From Sphingomonas sp. C3-2 (lineage in GTDB: Bacteria; Pseudomonadota; Alphaproteobacteria; Sphingomonadales; Sphingomonadaceae), in contig NZ_CP130322.1 in assembly GCF_033025475.1 (NCBI RefSeq), positions 1,779,001 through 1,843,000 on the forward strand: 64,000 nt of DNA. The letters are read 5' to 3'. The notes beneath the pieces were generated by a model. That model worked only from the letters and a program-made list of their open reading frames with translations, was not told the origin of the DNA and made no database searches. Below, piece by piece: positions 26,595 through 35,204 of the stretch (the stretch's first letter is position 1; every line of letters starts with the position of its first letter). The position numbers and the translations under genes were made by a program.

Positions 26595-27803
26595 ATGAAC
26601 GCCCCCCTCAGCACCGCCATGCCGATTCCCGGCCATATCGATCCTGTGCCCGTGCCGCGCGCCATCACCCCGCGCGAGGATGGCCGAATCGACCTGATCG
26701 GCCTGCCGAAGGAAGAAATCCGGTCCTATCTGCTGGAAAAGGGCATGGAGCCCAAACAGGCCAAGCTGCGTTCGAAGCAGCTGTGGCACTGGATTTACAA
26801 TCGCGGGGCGACGCGCTTCGACCAGATGACCGACATCGCCCGGACGATGCACCCCTGGCTTGAGGAACGCTTTGTCATCGGCCGTCCGCAGGTGATGGAA
26901 GCGCAGGTTTCGACCGACGGCACGCGCAAATGGCTGCTGCGATCGGATGACGGCCAGGATTATGAAATGGTCTTCATCCCCGATGCCGACCGGGGCACGC
27001 TGTGCGTCTCGTCGCAGGTGGGCTGCACGCTCAACTGCCGATTCTGCCACACCGGCACGATGCGCCTCGTGCGCAACCTGACGCCGGGCGAGATCGTCGG
27101 TCAGGTGATGCTGGCGCGCGATTCGCTCGACGAATGGCCGAGCCAGCCCGATGGCCGCATGCTCACCAACATCGTGATGATGGGCATGGGCGAGCCGCTG
27201 TATAATTTCGACAATGTCCGCGACGCGCTGAAGCTGATCATGGACGGCGACGGGCTGGCGCTGTCGAAGCGACGGATCACGCTGTCAACTTCGGGCGTCG
27301 TGCCGATGATGGCGCGCGCGGGCGAGGAAATCGGCGTCAACCTGGCGGTGTCGCTCCATGCCGTGACCAAGGAGGTGCGCGACGAGATCGTCCCGATCAA
27401 CCGCAAATACGGGATCGAGGAACTGCTGCAGGCCTGTGCCGACTATCCCGGCGCGAACAATGCCCGGCGCATCACCTTCGAATATGTGATGCTGAAGGAC
27501 AAGAACGACAGCGACGAGGAAGCGCGCGAGCTCGTCCGCCTCATCCGCAAGTACAAGCTGCCCGCCAAGGTGAACCTCATCCCGTTCAACCCCTGGCCCG
27601 GCGCGCCCTATGACACCTCGACGCCCGAACGCGTCCGCGCGTTCAGCAACATCATCTTCGAAGCGGGCATTTCAGCCCCCGTGCGCACCCCGCGTGGGCG
27701 CGACATCGACGCGGCGTGCGGCCAGCTGAAGACCACGTCGGAAAAGAAGAGCCGCGCCGAGCTGGACCGGCTGGCCGAAGAGAAACAGGCAGCCCTCGGA
27801 TAA
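26595..27803 (+). CDS. rlmN: 23S rRNA/tRNA adenine C2-methyltransferase RlmN
   Basis: 402 aa radical-SAM enzyme. The cluster motif is [14 protein letters not shown] near residue 145, with the further Cys pair needed for the methyl-Cys mechanism in this family (Cys near 292 and the C-terminal DIDAACGQL). It methylates A2503 of 23S rRNA and A37 of some tRNAs. The N-terminus is about 30 residues longer than in enteric enzymes. A GC-rich hairpin without U-tract follows at 27810. Confidence 0.95.
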   Translation: MNAPLSTAMPIPGHIDPVPVPRAITPREDGRIDLIGLPKEEIRSYLLEKGMEPKQAKLRSKQLWHWIYNRGATRFDQMTDIARTMHPWLEERFVIGRPQVMEAQVSTDGTRKWLLRSDDGQDYEMVFIPDADRGTLCVSSQVGCTLNCRFCHTGTMRLVRNLTPGEIVGQVMLARDSLDEWPSQPDGRMLTNIVMMGMGEPLYNFDNVRDALKLIMDGDGLALSKRRITLSTSGVVPMMARAGEEIGVNLAVSLHAVTKEVRDEIVPINRKYGIEELLQACADYPGANNARRITFEYVMLKDKNDSDEEARELVRLIRKYKLPAKVNLIPFNPWPGAPYDTSTPERVRAFSNIIFEAGISAPVRTPRGRDIDAACGQLKTTSEKKSRAELDRLAEEKQAALG

Positions 27804-27896
27804 ACCAGAGGCGGCCCCGCGCGGCCGCCAAGGGTTGACGTCAGCCTCCGCTTGCTTACCCCTTGAGGGGGAAATGAAAAAGCGAGCGGAGACGGC

Positions 27897-29129
27897 ATGG
27901 CTCTTATCGACACTTTTCTGAATCGCCTGGTGAAGCGCGGCACACTGACGCTCACCGATCATGACGGCAGCGTCCGTAGCTTCGGCACCCCCGATCCCGA
28001 ATTCCGCGACGTCGCGATCCGCTTCACCACGCGCGGTACCGGCCGCTATATCGCCAGCCACCCGCGGCTGGGCGCCGCCGAAACCTTCATGGACGGACGG
28101 ATGGTGATCGAGCGCGGCGATATCCTCGACCTCATCACGCTCATTCGCAAGAACAACCCCTGGCACAAGGGGCGCGATCTCGAAATCCCCAACCCCGCGC
28201 GCCGCACGCTGAGCGCGGCGGTCAGCCGGCTGTCGCGGCTCAACTGGGAAAGCCGGTCTAAACGCAACGTCGCGCATCATTACGATCTGGGGAATGCGCT
28301 CTACGAACTCTTCCTCGACGACGACCTGCAATATAGCTGCGCCTATTTCACCGAGGCGGGCAACAGCCTTGAACAGGCGCAGGAGGACAAGAAGGCGCAT
28401 ATCGCCGCCAAGCTCTATCTGCAGCCGGGGCAACGCGTGCTCGACATCGGCTGCGGCTGGGGCGGGATGGCGCTCTATCTCCACCGCCATTTCGACGTCG
28501 ATGTGCTCGGCGTGACGCTGTCCGAGGAGCAGCTGGCGCTTGCGCGCAAGCGCGCCGCCGAGGCGGGGGTTTCGGACCGGGTGAAGTTCGAGCTGATCGA
28601 TTACCGCCATGTTACGGGCAAGTTCGACCGGATCGTCTCGGTCGGCATGTTCGAACATGTCGGCCCGCCGCATTACCGCGAATTCTTCCGCACCTGCCAC
28701 AATCTGCTGACCGAGGACGGCGTGATGCTGATCCACACCATCGGCCGGTTCGGCGGGCCGGGCACGACGGATGCCTTTACCCGCAAATATATCTTCCCCG
28801 GCGGCTATATCCCCGCGCTGTCCGAGGTGCAGGCGGCGAGCGAGCAGAACCGGCTGATGACCACCGATGTCGAGACGTTGCGCGTGCATTATGCGCTGAC
28901 GATCCGCCACTGGTACCAACGCTGCGAGGCCAATCGCGAGCGGATCGTCGCGTTGTACGACGAACGCTTTTTTCGCATGTGGCAATTCTACCTGGCGGGC
29001 GCGATCTCGACCTTCGAATATGGCGGCATGGGCAATTACCAGTTCCAGTACGCCAAGCGGCGCGATGTGCTCCCCCTCACCCGCGACTATATCGGCCAGA
29101 TCGAGAAACAGGGGCACCGCACGCCGTGA
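27897..29129 (+). CDS. cfa: Cyclopropane-fatty-acyl-phospholipid synthase family methyltransferase
   Basis: 410 aa. The SAM motif LDIGCGWGGMALYL is near residue 183, YSCAYF near 145, and GMFEHVG with HTIGRFGGPG further on are CFA-synthase hallmarks. The C-terminal Tyr-rich YGGMGNYQFQYAK completes the lipid-binding part. The enzyme adds a methylene bridge to unsaturated phospholipid acyl chains at the membrane. GCGGAGACGGC precedes the ATG. It stands alone, followed by about 130 bases before argG. Confidence 0.91.
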   Translation: MALIDTFLNRLVKRGTLTLTDHDGSVRSFGTPDPEFRDVAIRFTTRGTGRYIASHPRLGAAETFMDGRMVIERGDILDLITLIRKNNPWHKGRDLEIPNPARRTLSAAVSRLSRLNWESRSKRNVAHHYDLGNALYELFLDDDLQYSCAYFTEAGNSLEQAQEDKKAHIAAKLYLQPGQRVLDIGCGWGGMALYLHRHFDVDVLGVTLSEEQLALARKRAAEAGVSDRVKFELIDYRHVTGKFDRIVSVGMFEHVGPPHYREFFRTCHNLLTEDGVMLIHTIGRFGGPGTTDAFTRKYIFPGGYIPALSEVQAASEQNRLMTTDVETLRVHYALTIRHWYQRCEANRERIVALYDERFFRMWQFYLAGAISTFEYGGMGNYQFQYAKRRDVLPLTRDYIGQIEKQGHRTP

Positions 29130-29260
29130 AAGCGGCCAATCCATCGATAGAATCGCGATTCGGAGGGGCTTGAGGGCCCACAGATGTTGCACCGCGGCGC
29201 ATAAGCGCATAGGCGCGCTCAGAACCCTTTCCGTATCGCCTGTTTCGCGAGGAATTCATC

Positions 29261-30478
29261 ATGAGCGACAAGATCAATCGCGTTGTGCTTGCCTATTCCG
29301 GCGGCCTCGACACCAGCGTGATCCTCAAATGGCTTCAGCAGACCTATAACTGCGAAGTCGTCACCTTCACCGCCGATCTCGGCCAGGGTGAGGAACTCGA
29401 ACCCGCACGCGCCAAGGCCGAGCTGATGGGCGTCAAGCCCGAGCATATCTTCATCGACGACCTGCGCGAGGAATTCGTCAAGGATTACGTCTTCCCGATG
29501 ATGCGCGCCAACGCCGTCTATGAAGGCTGCTATCTCCTCGGCACCTCGATCGCGCGGCCGCTGATCGCCAAGCGCCAGATCGAGATCGCCAAGATGGTCG
29601 GCGCCGATGCCGTCAGCCACGGCGCCACCGGCAAGGGCAACGATCAGGTCCGCTTCGAGCTCGGCTATTACGCGCTCAACCCCGACATCAAGGTGATCGC
29701 ACCCTGGCGCGAATGGGATCTGACCAGCCGCACCGCGCTCATCGAATTCGCCGAAAAGCACCAGATTCCGGTGCCCAAGGACAAGCGCGGCGAAAGCCCC
29801 TTCTCGACCGACGCGAACCTCCTCCACACCTCGTCCGAGGGCAAGGTGCTCGAGGATCCGTGGGAAGAAGTGCCCGAATATGTCTTCTCGCGCACGGTGA
29901 GCCCCGAGGACGCCCCCGACAGCCCCGAAATCATCACGATCGATTTCGAGCGCGGCGACGCGGTGGCGATCAACGGCGAGGGCCTGAGCCCGGCCAGCCT
30001 GCTCACCAAGCTCAACGATCTCGGCCGCAAGCATGGCATCGGCCGCCTCGACCTGCTCGAAAACCGCTTTGTCGGGATGAAGAGCCGCGGCATGTACGAA
30101 ACCCCGGGTGGCACGATCCTGCATCTGGCGCACCGCGGCATCGAGCAGATCACGCTCGACCGCGGCGCCGCGCACCTCAAGGACGAGCTGATGCCGCGTT
30201 ATGCCGAGCTCATCTATAACGGCTTCTGGTTCAGCCCCGAGCGCGAGATGCTGCAGGCGGCGATCGATTACAGCCAGGACAAGGTGACCGGCACCGTACG
30301 CCTCAAGCTCTACAAGGGCGCCGCACACCTCATCGGTCGCAAGTCGCCCTATTCGCTCTATTCCGAGAAGGTCGTGACCTTCGAGGACGACCAGGGCGCG
30401 TATGACCAGCGCGACGCGGAAGGCTTTATTAAGCTTAACGCACTACGCCTGCGCCTTCTGGGACGACGGGGTAACTAA
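29261..30478 (+). CDS. argG: Argininosuccinate synthase
   Basis: 405 aa, usual length. [15 protein letters not shown] is the N-type ATP pyrophosphatase loop, [13 protein letters not shown] near residue 118 binds citrulline/aspartate, and SREMYETPGG-like residues ([11 protein letters not shown]) lie near 275. It joins citrulline and aspartate for arginine synthesis. The last 44 bases overlap the 3' end of the convergent GT87 gene, which may mark where the glycosyltransferase region was joined to core DNA. Confidence 0.96.
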   Translation: MSDKINRVVLAYSGGLDTSVILKWLQQTYNCEVVTFTADLGQGEELEPARAKAELMGVKPEHIFIDDLREEFVKDYVFPMMRANAVYEGCYLLGTSIARPLIAKRQIEIAKMVGADAVSHGATGKGNDQVRFELGYYALNPDIKVIAPWREWDLTSRTALIEFAEKHQIPVPKDKRGESPFSTDANLLHTSSEGKVLEDPWEEVPEYVFSRTVSPEDAPDSPEIITIDFERGDAVAINGEGLSPASLLTKLNDLGRKHGIGRLDLLENRFVGMKSRGMYETPGGTILHLAHRGIEQITLDRGAAHLKDELMPRYAELIYNGFWFSPEREMLQAAIDYSQDKVTGTVRLKLYKGAAHLIGRKSPYSLYSEKVVTFEDDQGAYDQRDAEGFIKLNALRLRLLGRRGN

Positions 30479-31667
30479 CCGACCGGGTATCGGCCATCGC
30501 TACCCTGAACTGAGCGATGGCCAACCCAATCAGCATGACCGGCATAAGCGGGGCGCCGAATATGGCGACCACCATGCCAAATTGTGGGCTCATGAAGCCC
30601 AACGTGGCCAGCCTGTAATCTAACCCCGAGACCCCCGGCCGCATCATTACGGCCAAGGCGCCGACCACCACGACCGTCAGATCGTAGTTGAACGAATAGG
30701 GCAGTACCAGAAAGGTGCAGGTGGCAACGAGGAAGGCAAGGTCCTTGCGCGATACCTTCCTGATAGCCGCGATGGCCACCATGCCAACCGCACCGAGCGC
30801 CACAAGCGCCTGAACAGTGCCGGCAACGGCCCAACTCCCCCCCTTCTGTATGATCGCGGACATGACAGACGGCGACATCAGGCGAAAAAACATGCCATTG
30901 GGGTCGATCATCGCGGCCTGAACCCCGCTGGTGCGCAGGAGATATTCGGACCACGGCGCCCATCCATAGACCAGGCCCGTCGCGACGACGAGCACGGCGA
31001 CCGTCGACGCAGCAGAAAAGATCGCGCGCCAATCCCCACGCAGCGCCAATGCCAGGGGAACGAGAACCGCCAAATGCGGCTTGAGGAACATCAGGCCGAA
31101 ACAAATGCCCGCGCGCACCGGCTTTTCATCGAGAAGTCGCCACCCGAGCAAAAACAATCCACCGATCAAAAAACCATAATGGCCCGTCCAGATATTGACG
31201 ATCGCAGCGGGCGTAACGAGCGCGAGCGCTGGCCAACCAGCGCCTTCCGGCCACCACTTCCCGACGGCCCAGACAAAAAAAGCGCCCGTTCCTGCAAGCC
31301 AAAGAGCAAGAGACAACCAATAAGGGAACAGTGAGAAAAATGCAGCCAAGGGATAGGATACTGGCGGATAAGAATAATTATGGGAACCGATATTGCCGAA
31401 CAATGCCTTCTGATAGGAAGCATATGCTTCCAGATCATAGGGTATGTCCAAACGCCCTTCACGAACGAGATTTCCACCCGTCCATACATTTATATAATCT
31501 CTCCCCCAGTAAACGACATCACCTATGACACCGTTATCCATCATCAGATAATCTCTTATCATGAAAATAATAACAAAAACGCCACCAAAAACCCATGGCA
31601 CCCACAGGGGAACTTCTTCCGGCTTTCCATTAAGCATCCTTGCCAAGACGGATGTTAGTGCGTTCAT
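30435..31667 (-). CDS. GT87-type (DUF2029) polytopic glycosyltransferase A
   Basis: 410 aa with about ten membrane segments. Near the N-terminus [14 protein letters not shown] resembles the family motif where an Asp of the first periplasmic loop is catalytic. [20 protein letters not shown] and [19 protein letters not shown] are shared with the second GT87 gene at 33171. GT87 enzymes are GT-C proteins using polyprenyl-phosphate sugars outside the membrane. Acceptor unknown. The 5' third and its upstream region are clearly AT-richer than the surroundings. Its end overlaps argG by 44 bases. Confidence 0.82.
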   Translation of the reverse strand: MNALTSVLARMLNGKPEEVPLWVPWVFGGVFVIIFMIRDYLMMDNGVIGDVVYWGRDYINVWTGGNLVREGRLDIPYDLEAYASYQKALFGNIGSHNYSYPPVSYPLAAFFSLFPYWLSLALWLAGTGAFFVWAVGKWWPEGAGWPALALVTPAAIVNIWTGHYGFLIGGLFLLGWRLLDEKPVRAGICFGLMFLKPHLAVLVPLALALRGDWRAIFSAASTVAVLVVATGLVYGWAPWSEYLLRTSGVQAAMIDPNGMFFRLMSPSVMSAIIQKGGSWAVAGTVQALVALGAVGMVAIAAIRKVSRKDLAFLVATCTFLVLPYSFNYDLTVVVVGALAVMMRPGVSGLDYRLATLGFMSPQFGMVVAIFGAPLMPVMLIGLAIAQFRVAMADTRSVSYPVVPEGAGVVR

Positions 31668-31797
31668 TCAAGCCCCCGGTGCACTTTTCTACGTAAATCA
31701 ATCAATGCTGCATGTGCTTGATTCACAAGCCCTCATCGACTGGCGTCGCAATGTTGTTATTAGCATAATGTTAACCCGATTATAACAGCATCACCTG

Positions 31798-32289
31798 ATG
31801 TCGAATTATCGATCAGCTTCGACCATCGCCGTGACCTCGTACGGATTCAGGCGTCGAATAACGCGATTGATCGATCAGCTACGCTGCGGCTTCCTCGCAT
31901 ATCTTGTGATCAGTGTCGTCGCGCTCGCAGTTGACATGATGTCCTTCATGGCAATTCTCTCAATGACATCGCTGCGCCCAGGTGCCGCGGCATGTGCCGC
32001 ATGGTTCATCGGTCTGTTCACACATTATTTGATCGCGCAACGAACGCTTTATCGCGCACCACCAGCAATCACAGCATGGTGGGTGCGGCTATGGCATTTT
32101 GTTCTCTACGCGGCCCCTTCCCTTGGCGGGATGGCATTGACCGTCATGGTCGTCGAGTTCGGCATCATGGCGGGACTTTCCCCACTAATTGCCAAATCGC
32201 TTGCCGCCATCCTCAGCTTCCTGCTCGCATTCGTGCTGAGACAGGTCATGTTCGGTCATTCTGCTTCGATGCGCACGGACGCCGACTAG
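31798..32289 (+). CDS. GtrA family membrane protein A
   Basis: 163 aa with four membrane segments after a basic N-terminus of about 30 residues. FLAYLVISVVALAVDMMSF and the short loop before HYLIAQRTLYR fit GtrA. GtrA-type proteins are thought to flip or present polyprenyl-phosphate-linked sugars to a GT-C enzyme. It is divergent from the GT87 gene, with 130 AT-rich bases between them. The start is uncertain because no Shine-Dalgarno is visible; a second in-frame start could remove part of the basic tail. Confidence 0.78.
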   Translation: MSNYRSASTIAVTSYGFRRRITRLIDQLRCGFLAYLVISVVALAVDMMSFMAILSMTSLRPGAAACAAWFIGLFTHYLIAQRTLYRAPPAITAWWVRLWHFVLYAAPSLGGMALTVMVVEFGIMAGLSPLIAKSLAAILSFLLAFVLRQVMFGHSASMRTDAD

Positions 32290-32355
32290 ACACCTTTTCG
32301 CTTCCGTCCACAGCGCCCGACCAGTAAGCCGATCCGAAAAGGGGAGGATCGACGC

Positions 32356-32772
32356 ATGAGCGCTGCCGCGAACAAGGCAATCATCAGCAATTTTCTGGAG
32401 GTCATCGGCCAGGGCGATGTGGCGGCGATCCGCGATGCCTATGCCGAGGATGGCTATTGCCAGACCATGGGCAGCACGCTGATTTCGGGCAAATTCGGTC
32501 GCGAACAGGTCGCGGCGGCGGCAGGGCGGATTTTCGATGCCTTCCCGAACGGCGTTCGCTTCGACGTGGTCAACATGACCGCCGAGGACGACCGCGTCGC
32601 CGTCGAGGCGGTGTCGCACGGCGACCATGTTTCAGGCGCGCATTATTCGAACCATTATCACTTCTTCTTCCGCCTGCGAGACGGCAAGATCACCGAACTG
32701 CGCGAGTTCATGGATACCGAGATGGTGACCGATATATTGTGCGGCGGGCAGCGGCCGGCGCGCACCGCCTGA
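32356..32772 (+). CDS. NTF2-like/SnoaL-type protein
   Basis: 138 aa. NKAIISNFLEVIGQGDVAAIRDAYAEDG at the N-terminus and YHFFFRLRDGKITELREFMDTE near the end are typical of ketosteroid-isomerase-like cone folds. Such proteins bind or isomerise small hydrophobic molecules; the substrate cannot be predicted. GGGGAGGAT lies 7 bases before the ATG, a strong site. It sits between two GtrA genes without evident functional link and ends back to back with the second one. Confidence 0.85.
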   Translation: MSAAANKAIISNFLEVIGQGDVAAIRDAYAEDGYCQTMGSTLISGKFGREQVAAAAGRIFDAFPNGVRFDVVNMTAEDDRVAVEAVSHGDHVSGAHYSNHYHFFFRLRDGKITELREFMDTEMVTDILCGGQRPARTA

Positions 32773-33174
32773 TCAGTGTGAAAAGGTCCAGTAACGATTG
32801 AGCAGGAAGGCGAGCCAGGGGGTCGCCAGCACCATCGGCAGGATCGAGAGCGATACCGACAGGCCGAGATGCGTGACCATCAGCCAGACCCAGAAGCTGT
32901 TGAGCAGATAGCAGAGCGCTGAGACGATCACATAACGGCCCTGCGCCTTCAGCCCGCCGCCGCTGTTGTTGGTGTGCCCGAAGGTCCAGCGGCTGTGGAG
33001 CAGATAGCCGATGATGCCGACGACCAACGTCGAAATCGTGTTCGCGGCATAGGCGTTGACATGGAGCGGCTGCGCCATCGTCCAGTAAAAGGCCGAATGG
33101 AGCGCAGTCATCGCCCCACCGCTGAAAACATAGGCGAAAAGCTGGCCGAAAAGCGTCTTGGGCGAACGGATCAT
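32773..33174 (-). CDS. GtrA family membrane protein B
   Basis: 133 aa with four membrane segments. FGQLFAYVFSGGAMTALHSAFYW, then LLHSRWTFGH and a C-terminal LLNRYWTFSH, show the family's RxxTF-type motifs clearly. It is probably a partner of the GT87 protein encoded just upstream, whose stop it overlaps (ATGA). Together they look like one polyprenyl-phosphate sugar transfer pair, as with GT87 A and GtrA A. Confidence 0.85.
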   Translation of the reverse strand: MIRSPKTLFGQLFAYVFSGGAMTALHSAFYWTMAQPLHVNAYAANTISTLVVGIIGYLLHSRWTFGHTNNSGGGLKAQGRYVIVSALCYLLNSFWVWLMVTHLGLSVSLSILPMVLATPWLAFLLNRYWTFSH

Positions 33175-34400
33175 GCGCCCGCCCTATCCGCGTCGCGCGC
33201 CATGCGCCAGCCCGCAAGCGCCATCATCGCCGCGATCGCGAGCGGCGACACCCAATAGCCTTCGCGCGCCAGCGGCACCTGCGCCAGCGGGACGAGGAAG
33301 GCGAGGCCGAAGACAAGGCGTTCGGGCGACCACCACGCGGTGCCCCAGCGGCGCGCGGCGATGAGCGCGAACAGGCTGAAGGCGACGAGATCGTAGTTGA
33401 ACGAATAGGGTAGGATCAGCGCGGTCGCCGGCAGGCTGAGAAGGCCAAGATCGCGGAGCGCCACGCCACGCCGCCACGCCCAGACGAGAAGCGCGAGCGC
33501 ATAGAGTGCCGCCAGCCCCTGCCCCAGCGCGACCGCGGTGCTATTGTCCGTCACCGTCTGGATCATCCGGCTGACGCTGGGCATCATATAGTTGAATTCG
33601 CGCCCCGGAACGAATTCGACAAGGCTGGCCTGAAAGGTGAGCGTCGAGCTGAACCAGGTGACCCAGCTTTGCGGCCCGAAGGCCATGGCCGACAAGAGCA
33701 CCAGCGCGACCACCCCGGCCCCGGCCCAGACGATCGTGCGCCAGTCGCGCCGCATCGCGAGTATGACGGGCACCAGCACGCCCATATGCGGTTTCACGCT
33801 CATCACCGCAAAGGCAAGCCCCGCGCGCCATGGCCGGCTTTCGGGTCCTGTACCGGCCAGACGAAAGCCGTACAGCGCAAGCGCGCCAATGAAGAAACCG
33901 AAATGCGCGGCCCAGATATTGACCACGGTGCCCGAGAGGAAGAGCACGCTCCAGCCCGGCAGCCCGACATCGCGCAGCCAGGGGCGCGCTGCGTGCCAGA
34001 ACAGCGCGATCCCGCCCAGCGTCCACAGAATGAGCGCGGGGATATAGCCGAGCAGCCCGAACGGGATCGAGAAAAGCAGCATGTGCGGCGGATAGGAATA
34101 GGCATAGATCCCGCGCGCGCCGATCGCGGCTTCGAGCGTCCGCCGATATTCGGGCCGGTCATAGATCGCTTCCTGCCCATGAAGCAGGATTTCGCGGCCG
34201 CCATGCCAGATATTGACGAAATCGCGGCCGATGACCGTCGAAGCGTTGAGCCGGATGCCATGTAGATAGGACAACTCGGTCGCGATCAGCGTGTAGCCGA
34301 GCCAGATCGCAACCGGCCAGACGACCAACCCATATATCCCGAAAGCACCCGCAAGGCGCCACAGCCCGCGCAGGCCCGCGCGCATCAGAGTATCCATCAT
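33171..34400 (-). CDS. GT87-type (DUF2029) polytopic glycosyltransferase B
   Basis: 409 aa with about ten membrane segments. GRDFVNIWHGGREILLHG in the first loop and NIWAAHFGFFIGALALYGF plus VKPHMGVLVPVILAMRRDW align with GT87 A, so the two are paralogues, although GT87 B is GC-rich like the core. It is coupled to GtrA B by a 4-base overlap and lies 13 bases after the methyltransferase gene. Acceptor and sugar are unknown. Confidence 0.83.
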   Translation of the reverse strand: MMDTLMRAGLRGLWRLAGAFGIYGLVVWPVAIWLGYTLIATELSYLHGIRLNASTVIGRDFVNIWHGGREILLHGQEAIYDRPEYRRTLEAAIGARGIYAYSYPPHMLLFSIPFGLLGYIPALILWTLGGIALFWHAARPWLRDVGLPGWSVLFLSGTVVNIWAAHFGFFIGALALYGFRLAGTGPESRPWRAGLAFAVMSVKPHMGVLVPVILAMRRDWRTIVWAGAGVVALVLLSAMAFGPQSWVTWFSSTLTFQASLVEFVPGREFNYMMPSVSRMIQTVTDNSTAVALGQGLAALYALALLVWAWRRGVALRDLGLLSLPATALILPYSFNYDLVAFSLFALIAARRWGTAWWSPERLVFGLAFLVPLAQVPLAREGYWVSPLAIAAMMALAGWRMARDADRAGA

Positions 34401-34413
34401 GCCATGCGCGCCT

Positions 34414-35112
34414 TCAGGCGATGTCCTCGAAATAGAAAATGTCGCGCCCGATGCCTTCCAGCCCGTGCACCTTCGGAATCGGCGTCAGATAGCGCAGCAG
34501 GCTGTGCGGATAGGGAAAGAAATGGAGGTGCGGATTGAAGGTGAAGCGATATTCGCGTTCCTGCGGCACGACGATGATCAGCCGCTTCTCCGCCACGCGG
34601 CGCAGTTCGGCGAGCGCGGTCCGGAATTCGAGGATATGTTCGAGCACATGCGTGCAGACCACCGTGTCGAACGCGCCATCTTCGAACGGCAGCTGTTCGA
34701 CATGACCCTCGACGAAACGAATCTCGGGATGGCGCTGCTTGGTGCCTTCTTCGATGATGAAATCGGTGCCCGTCAGATCGAGATGCGGCATGCGCTGCTT
34801 GAGCCAGTGGACGAGATAGCCCGTGCCGCAGCCGACATCGAGCACGGTCTTGCCGGCAATCGTCCCGGCGATGCGTTCGAGGCACGCTTCCGAATTGTCG
34901 GTTTCGTCCTGCACGCGCGGCATGCGTTCGTAGACCGAGCGATATTCCTCGGCGGTCACAAAGGGAATGCGCGCACGGAAACGCTCGATATCGTCGACCA
35001 GCGGGCCCCAGTGCCGCCGGAACAGCCAGCGCATCGGCCCGGAATCGCGGATAAAGGGGGGAATGATCTCTTCGAGTATGGTGCGAATGGCGTTAACGGT
35101 TTCGCGTTTCAT
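34414..35112 (-). CDS. Class I SAM-dependent methyltransferase
   Basis: 232 aa from the ATG at 35112; a longer reading to 35241 would cover the divergent promoter region. TVLDVGCGTGYLVHWL near residue 85 is motif I, GTDFII motif II and FDTVVCTHVLEH motif IV. The substrate is unknown. Its position as first gene of a set with GT87 B and GtrA B suggests methylation of a lipid-linked sugar or glycan. There are 92 bases to the divergent GT-C gene. Confidence 0.85.
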   Translation of the reverse strand: MKRETVNAIRTILEEIIPPFIRDSGPMRWLFRRHWGPLVDDIERFRARIPFVTAEEYRSVYERMPRVQDETDNSEACLERIAGTIAGKTVLDVGCGTGYLVHWLKQRMPHLDLTGTDFIIEEGTKQRHPEIRFVEGHVEQLPFEDGAFDTVVCTHVLEHILEFRTALAELRRVAEKRLIIVVPQEREYRFTFNPHLHFFPYPHSLLRYLTPIPKVHGLEGIGRDIFYFEDIA

Positions 35113-35204
35113 TCCGGGTGAAATCCCTAGCGGGTGCAAGCGGCGGGAGGCGCGCTTGCCCTTTCCGCGCGACGCCTTAAAGCATTTGCGCTCAGGTTCA
35201 AGCG

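Noticed and set aside
26110-26598. 162-codon plus-strand frame before rlmN
   Set aside because: It runs antisense to the small lipoprotein gene, has no ribosome site and shows no family features.
27810-27829. GC-rich hairpin after rlmN
   Set aside because: The stem is only 7 bp and has no U-tract; too weak to call as a terminator.
27672-29210. 512-codon open frame on the minus strand
   Set aside because: Shadow of rlmN and cfa, with no domain pattern or ribosome site.
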